DNA from: DAHUYF01 sp035623985
GTDB lineage: Bacteria; Pseudomonadota; Alphaproteobacteria; ATCC43930; CGMCC-115725
Direction of reading: 5' to 3'
Assembly: GCA_035623985.1 (NCBI GenBank)
Contig: DASPSJ010000026.1
Location: forward strand, 1-64,000
Length of the DNA stretch: 64,000 nucleotides
In this document: positions 9,564 through 19,199 of the stretch, piece after piece
Numbering within the stretch: the stretch's first letter is position 1
Layout: each line of letters opens with the position of its first letter
Position numbers and translations under genes: made by a program
Notes under the pieces: generated by a model
The model's input: the letters and a program-made list of their open reading frames with translations, nothing else
What the model was told of the DNA's origin: nothing
Databases searched by the model: none

Positions 9564-10772
9564 TCAGTTCTTCTTCACCAGCGGGCAATCGCCCTTGTCG
9601 ATCGGACGGAAGGCCTGGTCGCCGGGGACGGTCTCGATCAGCTTGTAATAGTCCCACGGCGCCTTCGATTCCGACGGCTTCTTGACCTGGAAGAGATACA
9701 TGTCGCGGATGACGCGACCGTCCTCGCGCAGCTTGCCATTCTTGGTCATGAAGTCGTTGATCGGCATCGCCCGCATCTGGGCCATCACCTTGTCGGGATC
9801 CTTGGTGCCGATGGCCTTGACCGCCTTGAGATAATGGGCGGCGCCACTGTAGACGCCGGCGTGGTCCAAGCTCGGGGGGTGGCCGACCCGGTCGGCGAAG
9901 CGTTTGGAAAAGGCGCGCGTCTCGTCGTTCATATCCCAATAGAAGGGGCTGGTGAGCTGCAGCCCCTGCGCCGCCTTGAGGCCGAGGCTGTGCACGTCGG
10001 TGATGAAGACGAGGAGGGCCGCGAATTTCTGGCCGCCTTCGACAATGCCGAACTCGGCGCCCTGCTTGATCGAATTGACAGTGTCGGCGCCGGCATTGGC
10101 CAGGCCGATGATCTTCGCCTTGGAGGCCTGCGCCTGCAACAGATAGGAGGAGAAATCGGCGGTGTTGATCGGCACCTGAACATCGCCCAGCACCTTGCCG
10201 CCCGCCGCCTTGACGACCTCGGCGGTGTCGCGCTCGAGCGCATGACCGAAGGCGTAATCGGCGGTGACGAAGAACCAGGTGTCGCCGCCGCTCTTCACCA
10301 CGGCGCTGCCGGTCACATGGGCGAGCGCGTAGGTGTCGTAGGCCCAGTGCGCGCTATAGGCGTTGCATTTGGGGCCGGTGAGATCGGAGGAAGCGGGGCC
10401 GGTGAAGATCACGATCTTCTTTTTCTCGCGCGATACCTCGTTGACAGCAAGCGCCACCGAGGAAGTCGGGATGTCGATGATCAGGTCGACGCCGTCCTGA
10501 TCATACCACTGGCGCGCCATGCTCGATCCGACGTCGGGCTTGTTCTGATGGTCGGCGGAGATCACCTCCACCTTCTTGCCCAGCACCAGCCCGGCATCCT
10601 CGGCGGCCATTTCGGCGGCAACAACCGAAGCCTTGCCGCCGAGATCGGCATAGAGCCCGGCCATGTCGTTGAGCACGCCGATCTTGACCGGACCATCCGA
10701 TTGCGCGGCCGCGGAAACGGCACCAAGCGCGACCAGGGCGGTCGCGGCCAAAATGATTTTCGTCTGCATCAT
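9564..10772 (-). CDS. ABC transporter periplasmic binding protein, LivK type
   Basis: A 402-residue type I periplasmic binding protein. It starts with a Sec signal peptide (MMQTKII, hydrophobic core, then A-A-A-Q at about residue 24), followed by VKIGVLNDMAGLYADLGG, the typical ligand-domain start of the Peripla_BP_6 family. GGGAGATCGGG before the two adjacent ATG codons fixes the start. It lies inside the operon between the ATPase and permease genes. The ligand is not predictable from sequence alone. Confidence 0.9.
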   Translation of the reverse strand: MMQTKIILAATALVALGAVSAAAQSDGPVKIGVLNDMAGLYADLGGKASVVAAEMAAEDAGLVLGKKVEVISADHQNKPDVGSSMARQWYDQDGVDLIIDIPTSSVALAVNEVSREKKKIVIFTGPASSDLTGPKCNAYSAHWAYDTYALAHVTGSAVVKSGGDTWFFVTADYAFGHALERDTAEVVKAAGGKVLGDVQVPINTADFSSYLLQAQASKAKIIGLANAGADTVNSIKQGAEFGIVEGGQKFAALLVFITDVHSLGLKAAQGLQLTSPFYWDMNDETRAFSKRFADRVGHPPSLDHAGVYSGAAHYLKAVKAIGTKDPDKVMAQMRAMPINDFMTKNGKLREDGRVIRDMYLFQVKKPSESKAPWDYYKLIETVPGDQAFRPIDKGDCPLVKKN

Positions 10773-10782
10773 CCCGATCTCC

Positions 10783-11505
10783 CTAAACTCCGAGATAGTC
10801 GTGCAACTTTCCGATGTTTTCGTCGAGCCGGTCATTGGCGATCTCGTCGATGACCTGGCCGTGCTCCACCACATAATGGCGATCTGCAACGGTAGCGGCA
10901 AAGCGGAAATTCTGTTCTACCAAAAGAATAGTGAAACCCTTCCGCTTCAAGGTGCCGATGACGGCGCCGATCTGCTGGACGATGACCGGCGCCAGCCCTT
11001 CGGTCGGCTCGTCCAGCAGCAGCAGGCGGGCGCCGGTGCGCAGGATGCGGCCGATCGCCAACATCTGCTGCTCGCCGCCGGAAAGCTTGGTGCCTTGGCC
11101 GCGGCGGCGCTCGGCGAGGTTGGGGAAGAGCGCGTAGATCTCTTCAACGCTCATGCCGCCGGGCTGCACCTGCGGCGGCAGCAGCAGGTTTTCCTCGACG
11201 CTGAGGCTCGAAAAGATGCCACGCTCCTCCGGGCAATAGGCGAGGCCGAGCCGGGCGATGCGGTTGGAAGCGAGGCCGATGAGTTCGTTGCCTTCGAAGA
11301 CCACCGAGCCGCGGCGCTGCACGAGGATGCCCTGGATCGCCTTCAAGGTGGTGGTCTTGCCGACGCCGTTGCGGCCGAGCAGCGTCACCACCTCGCCCTC
11401 GCCGATGGCGAAGCTCATGCCGTGCAGGATATGAGATTCGCCGTACCAGGCATGAAGATCCTGGACGCGCAGCAGCTCCGTCCGGCGAATCGCGGCATCA
11501 GGCAT
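10783..11505 (-). CDS. livF: ABC transporter ATPase LivF
   Basis: An energy-coupling ATPase of the HAAT importer, 240 residues. Walker A is GRNGVGKTT, the signature motif LSGGEQQM, and Walker B LLLLDEPTEGL. The N-terminal LHAWYGESHILHGMSF is characteristic of LivF. The start at ATG 11505 overlaps the end of livG by eight bases, a normal arrangement for this operon. Confidence 0.94.
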   Translation of the reverse strand: MPDAAIRRTELLRVQDLHAWYGESHILHGMSFAIGEGEVVTLLGRNGVGKTTTLKAIQGILVQRRGSVVFEGNELIGLASNRIARLGLAYCPEERGIFSSLSVEENLLLPPQVQPGGMSVEEIYALFPNLAERRRGQGTKLSGGEQQMLAIGRILRTGARLLLLDEPTEGLAPVIVQQIGAVIGTLKRKGFTILLVEQNFRFAATVADRHYVVEHGQVIDEIANDRLDENIGKLHDYLGV

Positions 11506-12262
11506 GGCCGGCCGGCGCTCCCGTGCCCATATAGGCCTCGCGCACCTCGGCATTGCCCGAGATCTCGGCATAGCTGCCTTCCGCCAGCACGCGGCCGCGC
11601 GTCAGCACTGTGATGGTGTCGGAGAGATCGGCGACGACCGAGAGGTTGTGCTCGACCATCAGCACGGTGCGGCTGCGGGCTGCGTCGCGGATCAGCGCGG
11701 AGATGCGGGCGATGTCCTCATGGCCGAGGCCCGCCATCGGCTCGTCGAGCAGCAGCATCTCCGGCTCGAGCGCCAGCGTGGTGGCGATCTCGAGCGCGCG
11801 TTTGCGGCCATAAGGCAACTCGGCCGCGGTGGAAAGCGTGTCCGCGGCGAGGCCGACCGCGGCGATGAGCGCATCGGCGCGCGGATTGAGCCGCTCAAGG
11901 CTTCTCTCCGAGCGCCAGAAATGGAAGGAGGTGCCGATGGGGCGCTGCAAGGCGATGCGCACATTCTCGCGCACGCTCAAATGCGGGAATACCGCGGAGA
12001 TCTGGAACGAACGCACCATGCCGAGGCGCGCCACCTCGGGCGCGCGCAGCTCCGTGATGTCGCGCCCGTCATAGACGATGCGGCCGTCGCTGGGCTCGAG
12101 GAACTTGGTGAGCAGGTTGAAGACGGTGGTCTTGCCCGCGCCGTTGGGACCGATCAGCGCGTGAATGGCGCCGCGGCGGATGCGCAGGTCGACGCCGCTC
12201 ACCGCCCGAAAGCCGGCAAACTCCTTGGTGAGACCCACGGTCTCCAGGATGTAGTCGCCCAA
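11498..12262 (-). CDS. livG: ABC transporter ATPase LivG
   Basis: The other ATPase of the HAAT importer, about 254 residues. Walker A is GPNGAGKTT and Walker B MLLLDEPMAGL; the long LivG-type N-terminal ILETVGLTKEFAGFRAVSGV is visible. No ATG fits. I choose TTG at 12262, preceded by GGGGGCGAA, because family members begin with a short leader directly before YILE; another TTG at 12346 would add 28 unsupported residues. It is the first gene of the operon, divergent from hisI. Confidence 0.88.
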   Translation of the reverse strand: MGDYILETVGLTKEFAGFRAVSGVDLRIRRGAIHALIGPNGAGKTTVFNLLTKFLEPSDGRIVYDGRDITELRAPEVARLGMVRSFQISAVFPHLSVRENVRIALQRPIGTSFHFWRSERSLERLNPRADALIAAVGLAADTLSTAAELPYGRKRALEIATTLALEPEMLLLDEPMAGLGHEDIARISALIRDAARSRTVLMVEHNLSVVADLSDTITVLTRGRVLAEGSYAEISGNAEVREAYMGTGAPAGHA

Positions 12263-12494
12263 AGCTTCGCCCCCGCGTAGAAGCAGGTGCGTAGCCTGCC
12301 TCTTATGATATGCGCGCAAGCTAGCCTCTTGGCGCGGCTTGCACAAGCCTGCCCGCTCCGGCGGCGACGCCGCGAGCTTTCAACAAACAGCGTGGGGTCC
12401 ATCTTGCCCAGAACCCTTCTATCTTTCGGGGAGATCGCTCCCTGACTATCGCCCTTGGCCATCCCCCTCTACAGTGCAGGAAGGGAGACGGAGG

Positions 12495-12893
12495 ATGACC
12501 GACATCATGACCGCGGTGCTGCGGGAGCTGCGCTTCGACGAGCACGGCCTCGTCGCGGCGGTGGCGCAGCAGCACGATACCGGCGAGGTGCTGATGCTTG
12601 CCTGGATGAACCGCCAGGCGGTGGAAGAGACGCTGCGCACCGGGCGCGTCCATTACTGGTCGCGCACGCGCGGCAAGCTCTGGCGCAAGGGCGAGAGCTC
12701 GGGCCAGGTGCAACGGCTGGTCGAGCTGCGTGTTGATTGCGACGGCGACGCGCTGCTGCTGCTGGTCGATCAGTATGGAGTCGCCTGCCATACCGGGCGG
12801 CGTAGCTGCTTCTTCCGCGCCGTGCGGCAGGACGCGCTGGTCGAGATCGCGGCGCCGGTCGTGACGCCGGGCGAGCTTTACGGGAAAGACTGA
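12495..12893 (+). CDS. hisI: Phosphoribosyl-AMP cyclohydrolase
   Basis: HisI hydrolyses phosphoribosyl-AMP to ProFAR in histidine biosynthesis. The 132-residue protein carries the conserved LAWMNRQAVEETLRTGRVHYWSR region cut at its known length, the KGESSG motif, VDCDGDALL and the zinc-binding CHTGRRSCFFR. GGGAGACGGAGG directly before ATG sets the start. It is a stand-alone cyclohydrolase without the HisE domain. The M81 gene follows after three bases and may be co-transcribed. Confidence 0.95.
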   Translation: MTDIMTAVLRELRFDEHGLVAAVAQQHDTGEVLMLAWMNRQAVEETLRTGRVHYWSRTRGKLWRKGESSGQVQRLVELRVDCDGDALLLLVDQYGVACHTGRRSCFFRAVRQDALVEIAAPVVTPGELYGKD

Positions 12894-12896
12894 GCG

Positions 12897-14369
12897 ATGC
12901 GTCTCGTCATCGCCATGATGAAGCATGAGACCAATACCTTTTCGCCGATCAAGACCGACTGGCAGCGCTTTGTCGAGTGGGGTGCCTATCTCGGCCCCGC
13001 GGCGCGGCACGCCTATGAAGACACGGCAATGCCGATCGGCGCCTATCTCAAGCTCGCGCGCGAGGTTGGCGCCGAAGTGGTGACGCCGGTGGCGGCCGAG
13101 GCGATGCCGAGCGGCCCGGTAGCGGCCGAAGCCTATGCGTTGATGTCGCAGGCGATCCTTGACGCGGTGCGGCAAGGCTGCGACGCGGCACTGCTCGACC
13201 TGCACGGCGCCATGGTGGCTGAGACGGCGCCGGACGGCGAAGGCACGCTGCTCGAGCGGATGCGCGCCGTGGCGCCCGATCTCCCCATCGCGGTCACCTG
13301 CGACCTGCACGCCAACCTTACCGACCGCATGGCGGAGAACTGCACCGCTCTCATCGGCTACAAGACCTATCCCCATGTCGATATGCATGACGTGGGCGAG
13401 CAAGTCGGGCGCATCCTCCTGCGGGCGATGGCGGGCGAAATCCGCCCGGCGATGGGTTGGAGCCGCCGGCCGCTGCTGGCGCAGACCCTGCGCATGGGCA
13501 GCGATGACGAGCCGATGCGCAGCCTGATTGCTGAGGCGCGCACCGAAGAGCGGCGCGGCTTGCTCGCCGCCACGGTGTTCGGCGGCTTTCCGCTGGCCGA
13601 CATGGCAGACGCGGGTATGTCAGCCATCTGTATCGCCGATGGCGACCGACAGGAGGCGCAAGCGGCGGCGGAACGGCTAATGGCCGCGGCCTGGGAGCGG
13701 CGCGAGGATTTCCTCTATCGCCCCGAGCCGCTGGCCCAGGCGGTGGCACGCGCCAAGGCGATGACGGAGGGACCGGTGCTGCTGCTCGACCATGCCGACA
13801 ATGTCGGCTCCGGCGGCACCGAGGACGTCATGACGGTGCTGCGCGAGGTACTGCGCCAAGGGCTCGAGGACGTAGCGGTGGCGGCGATATGGGACCCCGC
13901 GGCAGTGCGACAGATGGCCGCTGCCGGCGTCGGCGCGACGGTGACGCTGGCACTTGGCGGCAAGACCGACATGCCGTCGATCGGCCTCGAGGGCGCGCCG
14001 CTGACGCTGACCGGCCGCGTGCGCACGCTCTCCGACGGCGAATGGATTGTGCGCGGGCCGATGTATACCGGCGTCAAGGTCAGCATGGGACCGACCGCGG
14101 TGCTCGACACCGGCGCGATGCAGATCGTCGTCGTCTCGCGCCATCACGAGCCCTGGGACCAGGGCGTCTTCACCTCGGTCGGCATCGACCCCGAGACCAA
14201 GCGCTATCTGCTGCTGAAATCGCGTATCCACTATCGTGCCGGCTTCGCGCCGCTGGCACGCGCCACCATCCTTTGCGACGGCGAGGGCGTCACCACCTCA
14301 GACAATGACCGGCTGCGCTTCGAGCACGTGCGCCGCCCGGTCTTCCCGCTCGATCGGCCGAATACATAG
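12897..14369 (+). CDS. M81 family metallopeptidase, MlrC-like
   Basis: A 490-residue protein of the M81/DUF1485 family, named for MlrC, which degrades linear microcystin. Most members sit in amino-acid or peptide catabolic contexts and their substrates are unknown. It shows the N-terminal AMMKHETNTFSPI motif, a metal-site CDLHANLTDRM segment, GYKTYPHVDMHD near residue 158, and the C-terminal VVSRHHEPWDQ block. The length fits the full two-domain family. It follows hisI after three bases. Confidence 0.9.
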   Translation: MRLVIAMMKHETNTFSPIKTDWQRFVEWGAYLGPAARHAYEDTAMPIGAYLKLAREVGAEVVTPVAAEAMPSGPVAAEAYALMSQAILDAVRQGCDAALLDLHGAMVAETAPDGEGTLLERMRAVAPDLPIAVTCDLHANLTDRMAENCTALIGYKTYPHVDMHDVGEQVGRILLRAMAGEIRPAMGWSRRPLLAQTLRMGSDDEPMRSLIAEARTEERRGLLAATVFGGFPLADMADAGMSAICIADGDRQEAQAAAERLMAAAWERREDFLYRPEPLAQAVARAKAMTEGPVLLLDHADNVGSGGTEDVMTVLREVLRQGLEDVAVAAIWDPAAVRQMAAAGVGATVTLALGGKTDMPSIGLEGAPLTLTGRVRTLSDGEWIVRGPMYTGVKVSMGPTAVLDTGAMQIVVVSRHHEPWDQGVFTSVGIDPETKRYLLLKSRIHYRAGFAPLARATILCDGEGVTTSDNDRLRFEHVRRPVFPLDRPNT

Positions 14370-14455
14370 GGCAACGCGGCGAGGCCGCACGGTGCGGGCT
14401 TTCGCGGTTGTTTCGCAACCGCTGTCGCCCGCTAACGACAACGCTCCGTGTTGCG

Positions 14456-14908
14456 TCAAGGCTTCGGGCAGGAAAGCACCTGTTTCGCCGCGGCAAGCTG
14501 GTCGGGATCGAAGGCCTTGCCGGCACAGGTAGCGTTGTAATCGGCGACCGCCTGGTTGTAACGCTGCACCGCTTCGGCATAGCTTTTGGTGACGGGGCCG
14601 GCCAAGGCGTCGGCGGCCGCGTCGCGCCGCTCCAGCAGGCTCTTGAAAGCGTCGACATCGGCGGGATTGTTGACATTGACCCGCGGCCGGCCGGCCTCGA
14701 CCGAATGGTCCAGCGCGTTGACGTTCTGGCGCTGCGTCTCATAGGCGTGGCTTTGCGCCTGCACCTCTTCATTGAGCATCGTAACCGCCTGCTCCTTGCA
14801 CAGGCAGGAGCGGATCTCGTCCGGCGCCCGCACAACCTGCGCCCGGGCGGCGCCGGCGGCAACGATCAGCGCCAGGGCAAGCCCGACCCGCCATCCCCCC
14901 ATCCCCAT
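14456..14908 (-). CDS. Small secreted protein of unknown function
   Basis: A 150-residue protein with a Sec-type signal peptide (hydrophobic core ending A-R-A-Q near residue 24). The mature part is mostly helical and carries four Cys: a C-L-C pair early, ATCAG in the middle and SCPKP at the end, probably disulphides in the periplasm. I know similar uncharacterised proteins in Rhodospirillales but no function. GGAGAAGGTC before ATG 14908 supports the start. It is convergent with the MlrC-like gene, with 86 bases between them holding a short GCGGTTG/CAACCGC hairpin. Confidence 0.7.
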   Translation of the reverse strand: MGMGGWRVGLALALIVAAGAARAQVVRAPDEIRSCLCKEQAVTMLNEEVQAQSHAYETQRQNVNALDHSVEAGRPRVNVNNPADVDAFKSLLERRDAAADALAGPVTKSYAEAVQRYNQAVADYNATCAGKAFDPDQLAAAKQVLSCPKP

Positions 14909-15162
14909 GACCTTCTCCGCTTCTTGGCTCGCGGGCCGCATACCGGAAGCTGCCCCAGCGGCCCCCTCGTCTCGGCCGCAGTACAGTCTAGCGGATCAGC
15001 CGGCGGCCCGGAACTGCTGATAATTGTTGCAATAATGCTTGCGGCAGACAGAATGTCCCCTGGGGAATTGGCGGTTTAGCAGCGCGTTTTCCCGGAGGGT
15101 GGCCGAGCTCGGCGACAGGGGCTTGCCCCTGCGAAGCCGATGCCGTTGCAGGGAAGGACGGG

Positions 15163-16083
15163 ATGATGAAAAAGCAAAGACGCTTTGCCGCAGGTCTGGC
15201 GCTGTGGGGCCTGGTCCTGCTCCTCGCCGGCTGTTCGGGCTGGTCCTATCAACCGCCGATGCGGGGGAACGTATCCTTTGCGCCATACAACCTGGGCAAG
15301 CTGCGCGCGGCCGTGCCGGCGACGCCCAGCACCTTCACTCAGGCTCTGACCTCGGATTACGCCGGGCTCGCGAGCTCGCTGCATGATGAGCTCAGGGATT
15401 GGGCCGATGCCGATTACTTCGCGCGCAAGGGCCTGGCAGCCGCCGGCGGCGAGGTCGTGCCGCCGGAGAACAACGCCAACTGGCTGGTGCCGCTCGAGGT
15501 CCCGAACAAATTCCGCACCGAGCTGGCGGAGAGTCGCGAGCGGCTGGTGGCGGCGCTCGACGGCGGCGGACGCGAACGGCTGCCGCTTGTCGCCGCCCGC
15601 GCCCAAGTCAGCTACGATTGCTGGGTCGAGCGCATGGAAGATGATTGGCAGACGGCCGCCGACGGTCCCTGCCACAAGCAGTTCCTCGACGCGCTGGCGC
15701 GCCTCGAAGGCCGTCCGCAGCCCGCGGCGCAGCCGGCCACTGGTCCGGGCCCGGCGCGCGAGTTCCGGGTCTATTTCGAGTTCGACAAATCGGATCTGCT
15801 GCCGGAGGCGCAGCAGATCCTGCAGCAAGTGGCGGCGCTCGCCAAGCAGGAACCCGGCTTGCGCATCGTGCTTGTGGGCAAGGCCGACCGCGCCGGCAGC
15901 GACGCCTATAACATGCGGCTCTCCAAGCGCCGCGCCGATCGGGTACACGACGCGCTGCTGCAACGCGGCGTGGCCGCCGCCCGGATCGAGACGCGCTGGG
16001 TCGGCGAGCGCGAACCGCCGGTGCCCACCGCCGATGGCGTGCGCGAGCCGAGGAACCGCGTCGTCGAGATCACCCTGCACTGA
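15163..16083 (+). CDS. OmpA-domain outer-membrane lipoprotein
   Basis: A 306-residue lipoprotein: a lipobox L-A-G-C with Cys24 as the lipidation site, a central helical region with two Cys, and a C-terminal OmpA/MotB peptidoglycan-binding domain from about residue 200 (FRVYFEFDKSDLLPEA, then NMRLSKRRADRV and NRVVEITL). It probably anchors the outer membrane to the cell wall. It is transcribed alone and ends at a strong terminator. Confidence 0.88.
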   Translation: MMKKQRRFAAGLALWGLVLLLAGCSGWSYQPPMRGNVSFAPYNLGKLRAAVPATPSTFTQALTSDYAGLASSLHDELRDWADADYFARKGLAAAGGEVVPPENNANWLVPLEVPNKFRTELAESRERLVAALDGGGRERLPLVAARAQVSYDCWVERMEDDWQTAADGPCHKQFLDALARLEGRPQPAAQPATGPGPAREFRVYFEFDKSDLLPEAQQILQQVAALAKQEPGLRIVLVGKADRAGSDAYNMRLSKRRADRVHDALLQRGVAAARIETRWVGEREPPVPTADGVREPRNRVVEITLH

Positions 16084-16102
16084 GTCGTCGGACAAAAAGC
16101 AG

Positions 16103-16136
16103 ACGGCACCGCCTTCGGGTGGTGCCGTTTTCTTTT
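16103..16136 (+). terminator. Intrinsic terminator with UUCG tetraloop
   Basis: An 11-base-pair stem (arms 16103-16113 and 16118-16128, one G-U pair) closes a TTCG tetraloop and is followed by TTTCTTTT. It lies 20 bases after the stop codon of the OmpA-like lipoprotein gene. This is the clearest terminator in the window. Confidence 0.93.
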
Positions 16137-16181
16137 GAGCGGGCGAACGCCGGCATGTTTTCGCCGCGGCGGCAATGTCGT

Positions 16182-17462
16182 CTAAGTCTTCGCCCCCATC
16201 CCGAGGAAGAAGTCGAGCTGCCATTGCATCGCCTCGGCGCTGAGGGGATAGCCGCCGTCCTCGCGCGGCTTCAGCGTCGAGCCGGGGGCGATCTGGCCAA
16301 GCTGAAGCTGCAATTTGTGTGCGGCACGCATGCCGAGGCCGCTCTTCCAGGCGAGCGCGGTGACGCCTTTGGGACTGTGCGCGCCGAGCACGCGGTCGAT
16401 CACCTCGAGCGGCAGCTCCGCCAGCACGGCGAGCGCGGCGCGGGCGAAGGCGCGATCATGCCCGGCGGCGCCGAGCACCGCCGCCTCGTCGAGCTTTCCC
16501 TGCTGCTTGAGGCGCCGGGCGCGCTCAAGCGCCGCATCGCCGCTTCTCGCCGGCGGCTTGGCGGCGGCGACAGAGGGCTCTTCGGCGAGCCGGTGCTTCA
16601 CCGCCGCCGCCACCTCGCGCGTGGTGGCAGGGTCGAGATCGCGCCGTTCGCTCAAGAGACGCAGCAGATGGTCGGCGACAAAACCGGCGAGTTTGCGCGC
16701 AATGGCGGTCGAGAGGGCGGGCCGCTCGACCAGCGGCTTGTGCCAGGCGGCGACGGCGGGAGCGCGGTCGACCAGGCGGTCGAGCGTCTCCTCGCGGATC
16801 TGCGCGCTAGGATTGGCCAGCAGCGCGGCGACGGCATCGACATCGGGGCTGGCGCCGATGGCCGCGGCGACCGTTGCCGGCACGCCGGCGCGCCGCGCGA
16901 TGGCGGCGAGCGCGCCTGGGATCGGCGCTTCGGCAATGATGGCGAGCAGATCCTCGTCGTTGAGTAGCGGCGAGCACTCCAGCACCGGCCCCGCGACAAC
17001 GATCTCGCAATCGCGCGCCAGCAGGCGGATGATCTCCGGCGGCGCGTCGGCCACGTCCTTCAGCGTCTCGGCGATCACCTGGCGCACGCGCGTCACCTGG
17101 TCGCGCAGCAGGATCTCCAGCACCTCGTTGGTCATCTTGCGCAACCGCTCATGCGCTTCGCGCGTGAGGCCCGGCACGAGCCGCGCGATCTTACCGGCGA
17201 GATCGACGCGCACCGCGGCGTCGCGATCGCGCGCCAGCAACAGGTCGGCCTGCACCGGCGTCGCCTCGTTGCCGGCGACGGCCGCACGCACGCCGGTATC
17301 GACGTCGGTGGCGAGATAATAGAGCACCTCTGGCCGCGCGCTGGTGCTGCCGGCAAGCCTGCGGCGGTCGGCGGGCTTGGCGCTCCGCGCCAACTCCTTT
17401 TGCGTCTCGTAGTCGATCGCCTTGCCGGTCGAGCGGAAGACGCGCTGCAGCAGCTCCATCAT
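16182..17462 (-). CDS. DUF2336 domain protein
   Basis: A 426-residue alpha-helical protein made of HEAT-like repeats with the DUF2336 region (about residues 70-330), a family almost confined to alphaproteobacteria and of unknown function. Repeated segments such as REAHERLRKMTNEVLEILL and ARDCEIVVAGPVLECSPLL are typical. Two adjacent ATG codons begin at 17462 and overlap the stop of the GGDEF gene, so it is translationally coupled to a diguanylate cyclase. This suggests a signalling or scaffold role, by inference only. Confidence 0.85.
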   Translation of the reverse strand: MMELLQRVFRSTGKAIDYETQKELARSAKPADRRRLAGSTSARPEVLYYLATDVDTGVRAAVAGNEATPVQADLLLARDRDAAVRVDLAGKIARLVPGLTREAHERLRKMTNEVLEILLRDQVTRVRQVIAETLKDVADAPPEIIRLLARDCEIVVAGPVLECSPLLNDEDLLAIIAEAPIPGALAAIARRAGVPATVAAAIGASPDVDAVAALLANPSAQIREETLDRLVDRAPAVAAWHKPLVERPALSTAIARKLAGFVADHLLRLLSERRDLDPATTREVAAAVKHRLAEEPSVAAAKPPARSGDAALERARRLKQQGKLDEAAVLGAAGHDRAFARAALAVLAELPLEVIDRVLGAHSPKGVTALAWKSGLGMRAAHKLQLQLGQIAPGSTLKPREDGGYPLSAEAMQWQLDFFLGMGAKT

Positions 17463-19102
17463 GCCGGCACCTTGCCCAAGGGCGGCGCCAGCGCGAGCCC
17501 GCCCTTGCCCGCGGCCTTGGCGCGATACATCGCATTGTCGGCGCGCGCCACGAGCTGCTCCGGGCTTTCGCCGCTGCCGGGCTCCGCCACCGCCAGGCCG
17601 AGAGAGATGCCCAGAGGATGCTGGGCATCGCCCGACAACGCCTTCAGCGCCTCGGCCGCGTGCAGCAGCGCCTCGGCACGCTCGCCGCCGGCGCGCGACC
17701 CCAGCCCTTCGATCCACAGCGCGAACTCATCGCCGCCGAGCCGCACCAACAGGTCACCGCTGCGGCTTTCGGCGCGCAAGATGCGGCAGAGCGCGTGGAT
17801 CGCCTCGTCGCCGGCGCGATGACCGTGAACGTCATTGACGCGCTTGAAATTGTCCATGTCGACATAGAGCAGCACCGCCGGACGCGCGTCGCGCTCCAGC
17901 CGGCGAAGCCGGCGCTCCAGCTCGTCGAAAAAGGCGCGGCGGTTGAGCAGGCCGGTCAGCGGGTCGGTGCGCGAGAGCGACAGAATGTGCTCGTGCTGCG
18001 CCACCTGGGCGATAGCGACGCCGAGTTGGCCGGCGACATCGACCAGAAGCGAGCGGTCGCTGTCGGGAAAGCCGCCATCCTCGCTTTTGCGCCACAGCAG
18101 GATCGCGCCCTCCACCGCCTGGCGATAGCGCGCGGCATGGCCGATGATCTCCCAGCCGCCCACCGCCAATGACGCCTGATCGGCGGCGGCGAGGGTCGCG
18201 CGCGCGGCGTCGAGCAGCGCCGCGCCGAGGGGCGCGCCCCAACTCGCCGCCGGCGCCAGCGTCTCGCCGAGGCGGCGCAAAATGATCCCGCCCGCGGCGC
18301 CCAGCGCCAACCCGGTCGCGCTCACCGCCGCGGCAAGCGCCGTCTCGGGCTCGAGCTCGTCGCGGATGGCACGCACGAGATGGCTGAAAAGCCGGTCGCG
18401 CAACTGCGCTCGGGCGAGCGCGCCGTCACGCTCGCGCTCGGCGGTCAGGTCACGACCAATGCCGCGAGCGCCAAGCGTTCTGCCGGCGCCGTCGCGCAGC
18501 GGCGCCGCGACGATGCCGAGCCGGGCGCTGCCGCCGTCGGCGCGGCGGAACCAGAGTTCTGCCGATGCCACCGGGAAGGACGTGGCGAAGGCGTTGTCCT
18601 CGCCGGGCTCGGCCAGGAAGTCGGCGGCAGCGCGGCCGAGCAGCGCCTCAGGGGTCCAGCCGAGCACGCCCCGCGGCGAGACGAAGGTAAAGCGGCCAGC
18701 CGCGTCGGTCTCCCAGGCGAAATCGCTGGAGATCTCGACCAAATCCTTGTAACGCTGCCGGCTCTCGATCAACGCCTCGCGCAGATTGCGTGCCAAGGGC
18801 GCGTCATGCAGCAGCGCCAGCACGCGCCCCTCCTCGGCCAGCGGCAGCAGCAGCAGCTCGGTGCCCGGCTCGGCGGCCAGCGCCACCAGGCGCGTGCCGG
18901 CGCCCGTCGCCGTGGCGGCGATCCCGGCCAGCGCGCGGCGCAGGCCGGGGTCGGCCTCGGCCAGCATCTTGCTGCCCGCCGGATTGGCAGGCGCAGCCGT
19001 GCCGTCGCGGCCAAGCAGCAGCGCTGGGCCGGGGAAGCCCGCCACCGCCTCTGCCGCCAGCGCCAAGCCTGGCCTGCCTATTTCCTGTTCACGCCCTGTC
19101 AT
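17459..19102 (-). CDS. PAS/GAF-GGDEF diguanylate cyclase
   Basis: A 547-residue signalling protein that should make c-di-GMP. A PAS domain (about residues 130-250, FAWETDAAGRFTFVSPRG) is followed by a GAF-like region (about 270-370) and a GGDEF domain (about 385-540). The active-site loop is intact as RLGGDEF. The inhibitory site RSGD lies exactly five residues before it, so product inhibition is likely. No membrane segment is seen. The start at ATG 19102 has GGAGGG unusually close to it. The next gene, DUF2336, overlaps by four bases. Confidence 0.9.
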   Translation of the reverse strand: MTGREQEIGRPGLALAAEAVAGFPGPALLLGRDGTAAPANPAGSKMLAEADPGLRRALAGIAATATGAGTRLVALAAEPGTELLLLPLAEEGRVLALLHDAPLARNLREALIESRQRYKDLVEISSDFAWETDAAGRFTFVSPRGVLGWTPEALLGRAAADFLAEPGEDNAFATSFPVASAELWFRRADGGSARLGIVAAPLRDGAGRTLGARGIGRDLTAERERDGALARAQLRDRLFSHLVRAIRDELEPETALAAAVSATGLALGAAGGIILRRLGETLAPAASWGAPLGAALLDAARATLAAADQASLAVGGWEIIGHAARYRQAVEGAILLWRKSEDGGFPDSDRSLLVDVAGQLGVAIAQVAQHEHILSLSRTDPLTGLLNRRAFFDELERRLRRLERDARPAVLLYVDMDNFKRVNDVHGHRAGDEAIHALCRILRAESRSGDLLVRLGGDEFALWIEGLGSRAGGERAEALLHAAEALKALSGDAQHPLGISLGLAVAEPGSGESPEQLVARADNAMYRAKAAGKGGLALAPPLGKVPA

Positions 19103-19199
19103 GGCCCTCCGGCCGGAAGAGAACCGGCGCCGCCGAGGCGGCATCAGCCGGCCGCCTGCCAAGCCGACCTCGGCGAAAGTTAACAAAACCGGTTTATGA

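Noticed and set aside
14404..14422. GCGGTTG/CAACCGC hairpin between MlrC-like and unknown genes as a terminator
   Set aside because: The stem is short and no U-tract follows in either direction.
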